The translations under genes were made by a program, and so were the position numbers. Source: Dillenia suffruticosa (Eukaryota; Streptophyta; Magnoliopsida; Dilleniales; Dilleniaceae). From it: a stretch of DNA of 64,000 nt. How positions within the stretch are numbered: the stretch's first letter is position 1; each line of letters opens with the position of its first letter. Shown in pieces: positions 61,701 to 64,000 of this stretch. Below the pieces are notes generated by a model, which was given only the letters and a program-made list of their open reading frames with translations, was not told where the DNA came from and did no database searches. The stretch is from the NCBI GenBank assembly GCA_033439265.1, contig JAVTVX010000015.1, positions 444,001 through 508,000 on the forward strand, read 5' to 3'.

Positions 61701-62604
61701 TATAGGTTGTGATTCAAAAATCTTGAAACAATTTGTATTGCTGATGGAGAATGAATTTGAAATATCCAATTTGGAAGAGATGAAATATTTTTTGGTTATG
61801 AAAATTCATCAATATGAGGCTGGAATCTTCATCTCACAACAAAAGTATGCTTTGGAGATTCTGAAGAAGTTTCATATGGAAAGATCTAAACTGGTGGCAA
61901 CTCCTTTGGTTGTGAATGAAAAGTTGTCAAAGGATAAAGCTGATAGCAAAGCAGATGCTTCAGTTTACAGAATCCTAATTGGTAGCCTGCTCTACTTATC
62001 TGCTACAAGGCCTTACTTAATGTTCTCTGCAAGCCTACTCTCAAGGTTTATGCACTCACTTAGTCAAATTCATTTTGGGGCAGCCAAAAGAGTTTTGAGA
62101 TATATCAAAGGCACTTTTGATTAAGGTTTGTGGTTTGTTAAGAAAGAAAGTGTAGAACTCCAAGGATATGTAGATAGTGACCGGGCTGGAAGTATAGATG
62201 ATTGCAAAAGTACTTCTAGTTATATTTTCTCATTTGGAAGTGGAGTTTTTTTTATGGAATTCAAGAAAGCAAGAAGTGGTGGCCCAATCTTCAGCAGAAG
62301 CTGAGTATATTTTTTTGCTACAAATCAAGCAATTTGGTTAAGAAAACTGTTAGCAAACTTGGGGCAAACACAAGCAAATGCTACTAAAATTTGGGTTGAC
62401 AACAAATCAGCCATTGCTATTGCAAAAAACCCTGTACAACATGGAAGAACTAAACATATAAATGTGAAATTTCATGCAATCAGAGAATCTGAGGAGAATC
62501 ATGAAATCAATCTGGTATATTGTTGCTCAGAAAATCAGCTAGCTGACATACTAACTAAGGTACTTTCCAAAGCTAAGTTCGAAGAGTTAAGAGCAAAAGC
62601 TTAG
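58704..62604 (+). pseudogene. Copia gag-pol polyprotein, many stops and frameshifts
   Basis: The start MASSNAPTLSTPVFNGENYQ opens a UBN2/DUF4219-type gag, broken at about 58810. Gag continues with CETPKEAWDKL and a pair of zinc-knuckle-like motifs CPYCKKKSHSENYC and CTSCKQFGHVENVC. Protease has LIDSSCT, where active enzymes have Asp-Ser-Gly. Integrase text runs from about 60154 to 60800 (HTDVCRPM, FIDDY, IRSDNGFEY, NRTVTEMARCLL). RT follows from about 61107 ([34 protein letters not shown] and MYVDDLFVIG at 61678). RNase H ends with WVDNKSAIAIAKNP and ADILTKVL. At least six in-frame stops make it inactive. Confidence 0.9.
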
Positions 62605-62632
62605 AGTCTCTAAGAAAATTCTCGAAGAGGAG

Positions 62633-62831
62633 TGTTAGAATTTGAATTTAAAAATTTTTTAGATATTTCTAAATAGTTTTTAGTATCCTTCAGTTAATAA
62701 GACGATTAGATTTCAAGATTTAAATCTCCTTATTTTGCAGAATTTGTCATATCTTTAGTTTCTTTTCAGACTTTAAACATGAACTCTTTGTATGCAAACT
62801 CTTTGAAAGCCTTTAATGAATTCTGCTTTCA
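62633..62831 (+). repeat. Copia 3' LTR, 199 bp
   Basis: Same termini as the 5' LTR, with the fuller sequence. It is visibly more diverged from its partner than the two gypsy LTRs are from each other, so this insertion is older. Confidence 0.88.
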
Positions 62832-62885
62832 CTAATCCTCCTAAATTTTGTACAAGTTGGCTTCCCCTTCAAAGAAGCAGCAACA

Positions 62886-63005
62886 TGACCATCTCTGTCT
62901 CGGGATAACTCAAACGGTAGAGTCTCCCCACTTCCAATCTCCATTTCCCTGTTCGAATCTGTTTGGTTACATTTCATTGTACAAAAAAAAAAGTGACCAT
63001 CTCTG
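62886..63005 (+). mobile_element. tRNA-derived SINE, 96 bp, with 12-bp target duplication
   Basis: TGACCATCTCTG is duplicated perfectly at 62886-62897 and 62994-63005. The 96 bases between begin TCTCGGGATAACTCAAACGG with an A-box-like TAACTCAAACGGTAGAG, carry a consensus B box GTTCGAATC at 62951-62959, and end in TTGTAC plus ten A and a G. The A-to-B box distance of about 40 bases is that of a tRNA gene. It sits in the same exon of the pseudouridine synthase pseudogene as the copia element, with both elements on the plus strand. Confidence 0.9.
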
Positions 63006-63154
63006 ACCTGCAAATATCAACACCTCCGACGTTACTGCAGTTTCATGTGTGATTATATTATCCTTTTGGTTGAATATAGCTATCTGAAGAGTCATACCTC
63101 CACCATGCTCCTCTCTTCCTGTGCATTATAGTTTACATTTGCATTGACAACTTG

Positions 63155-64000
63155 CTGAAATATGATAGGTAGATCGTGAGGTTACGACCATAGCAAAAAT
63201 ATCAATAAAAAATAGGGTCAAAAATAAGTGCAGGAAGAGATTCTCATTCTAAATGAGCGAACTGTAATATCATTGCTAACACCCATATTAAAAACTCCCA
63301 TTTTATATCATAGTACCAAAACCTTGATTCTTGTAAAGATTGTAGGCACAGATTGAAGCCTCAGATGCATATTAAAAGGACAACCGAGATGCAACTTGCA
63401 CAATCTGTATAAGGCATAAAAGCTTCCGTATGGCCCGCATATTTGGCATCCCTCTGAAATTATGGTCTATAAATCATAGCATGTAATTTAATGAATGAAA
63501 AGCTATAAATCATGGCCTTCATGATAGAGAGGCACAAGAACAACAAAGCCAAAACCAAGAAGTATCAGACCCAACATTTTCCTTCAAAACCTGACAAAAA
63601 ACACACACTTCTAAGAAAAATCGAGTAGCCAAAAACCAGCAAACACAAAAATCAGTCAGTACTGTGTTATCTATCTCTTCTGTGTGTGAAGCCCACATGC
63701 CCCTCCTCCATTTCTATCAACAGAAAGTGCCATAGCTCTCTCTCACAAATTAGAATTGAGCTTTAATCGGGATTGACATAAGCTTACTGTTGGCAACAAC
63801 GGCGGCGATGTCACGGTGGAGCTTTTCCGAGATGGTGGTCTAGCCTCTGAGTGGTATGCGCACACCTAAAGGTGAAATTTTGAAGAATTAAGGGTCAAAA
63901 GGTTGGGGTTTTAGAGCGAGAGTGGGTTAGAGGGAGAAAGTGGGGTTTGTGTGAGAGAGAGAGATTAAATTTTGTGAGGAAAGAGAATGGGGTTTTAAAG
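63155..64000. other. Probable intron or 5' region of the pseudogene; no exon recognised
   Basis: No codons for the upstream part of the pseudouridine synthase were seen. The segment from about 63780 to 64000, read on the minus strand, looks like a gene leader: CT-rich, with ACCCCA-rich text and a more GC-rich stretch around GACATCGCCGCCGTTGTTGCC followed by AACAGTAAGC. This could be a first exon with a donor, but no start codon or family match supports it. Confidence 0.4.

Larger units (their letters stand above)
58434..62831 (+). mobile_element. Degenerate Ty1/copia retrotransposon, 4.4 kb
   Basis: LTRs at 58434-58576 and 62633-62831 both start TGTTAGAATTTGAATTT and end GAATTCTGCTTTCA. A primer-site-like TGGTGTTAGAGC follows the left LTR directly, and a purine tract CGAAGAGGAG precedes the right one. 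Flanking pentamers CTGAT (58429-58433) and CTAAT (62832-62836) are the target duplication with one change. The left LTR lacks about 55 bases present in the right. Gene order gag, protease, integrase, RT, RNase H is copia. It sits antisense inside an exon of the pseudouridine synthase pseudogene. Confidence 0.93.
57696..63154 (-). pseudogene. RNA pseudouridine synthase 7-like (RluA family) pseudogene, disrupted by copia and SINE
   Basis: Only the C-terminal half is in the window. Exons in coding order: 63098-63154 (QVVNANVNYNAQEERSMVE); an exon spanning 63007 to 58361 that contains both insertions (VRDGH, AASLKGKPTCTKFRRI, then STNGTQRIVLCQPVTGRTHQ, the RluA substrate-site motif); 57900-58129 (RVHLQ, GHPIANDSLYL, IDPMCTNCPSLGPKG); 57696-57797 (DGHDEA, stop, WLHC, then in another frame VYECPYPDWATLS). 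Lesions: the SINE at 62898-62993; the copia at 58434-62831; the donor after HQ reads GG instead of GT; TAG replaces a codon before WLHC; and there is a frameshift before VYECPYPDW. Upstream exons with the catalytic Asp were not found up to 64000. Confidence 0.88.

Noticed and set aside
63780..63850. Possible exon on the minus strand (EKLHRDIAAVVAN followed by GTAAGC)
   Set aside because: No start codon in frame and no family match. It could equally be leader sequence.

Overview
This is nuclear DNA of a flowering plant, most likely a eudicot; I cannot name the species. Reasons: genes split by short GT-AG introns, plant-type families (NAC, SWEET, TIM8, DHHC palmitoyltransferase), long AT-rich intergenic DNA, abundant (GA/CT)n microsatellites, and plant LTR retrotransposons whose primer sites match initiator-Met tRNA. 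There are no operons, so I rebuilt gene models by eye from splice signals and reading phase. All exon limits are predictions without transcript support.

Layout. 2264-5804 (-): 5' half of mitochondrial pyruvate dehydrogenase E1 beta; the 3' exons lie off the left edge. 8623-9909 (-): intronless gene for a probably myristoylated protein with six 35-residue repeats. 11497-12496 (-): NAC factor. 15615-17359 (+): TIM8. 18341-24653 (-): DHHC protein S-acyltransferase. 24971-28912: dead hAT transposon a few hundred bases upstream of that gene. 29-37 kb: gene-free AT-rich DNA with a triple-terminal-repeat TRIM-like element, a tRNA-Gln-derived relic and a TSD-flanked SINE-like retroposon. 37215-39035 and 42151-43812 (+): tandem pair of SWEET sugar transporters. 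45060-53702: recent, non-autonomous Ty3/gypsy element with about 2.8-kb LTRs and a perfect AACCT target duplication. 53832-57009 (-): uncharacterised plant type II membrane protein, glycosyltransferase-like, with its stop codon 125 bp from the gypsy element. 57696-63154 (-): pseudogene of an RluA-family RNA pseudouridine synthase (RPU7-like).

The most striking part is the right end. One conserved exon of the pseudouridine synthase pseudogene carries two separate insertions: a 96-bp tRNA-derived SINE (TSD TGACCATCTCTG) and a 4.4-kb Ty1/copia element. The same locus also shows a lost splice donor, a nonsense codon and a frameshift. Elsewhere three tiny insertions, each little more than a poly(A) tail between perfect 14-16 bp target duplications, point to repeated LINE-type reverse transcription with extreme 5' truncation.

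The genes do not form a pathway. They are ordinary housekeeping genes (mitochondrial metabolism and import, protein acylation), one regulator and two sugar exporters. The accessory content is transposon-derived. I see no CRISPR array and no prokaryotic or phage-type system.
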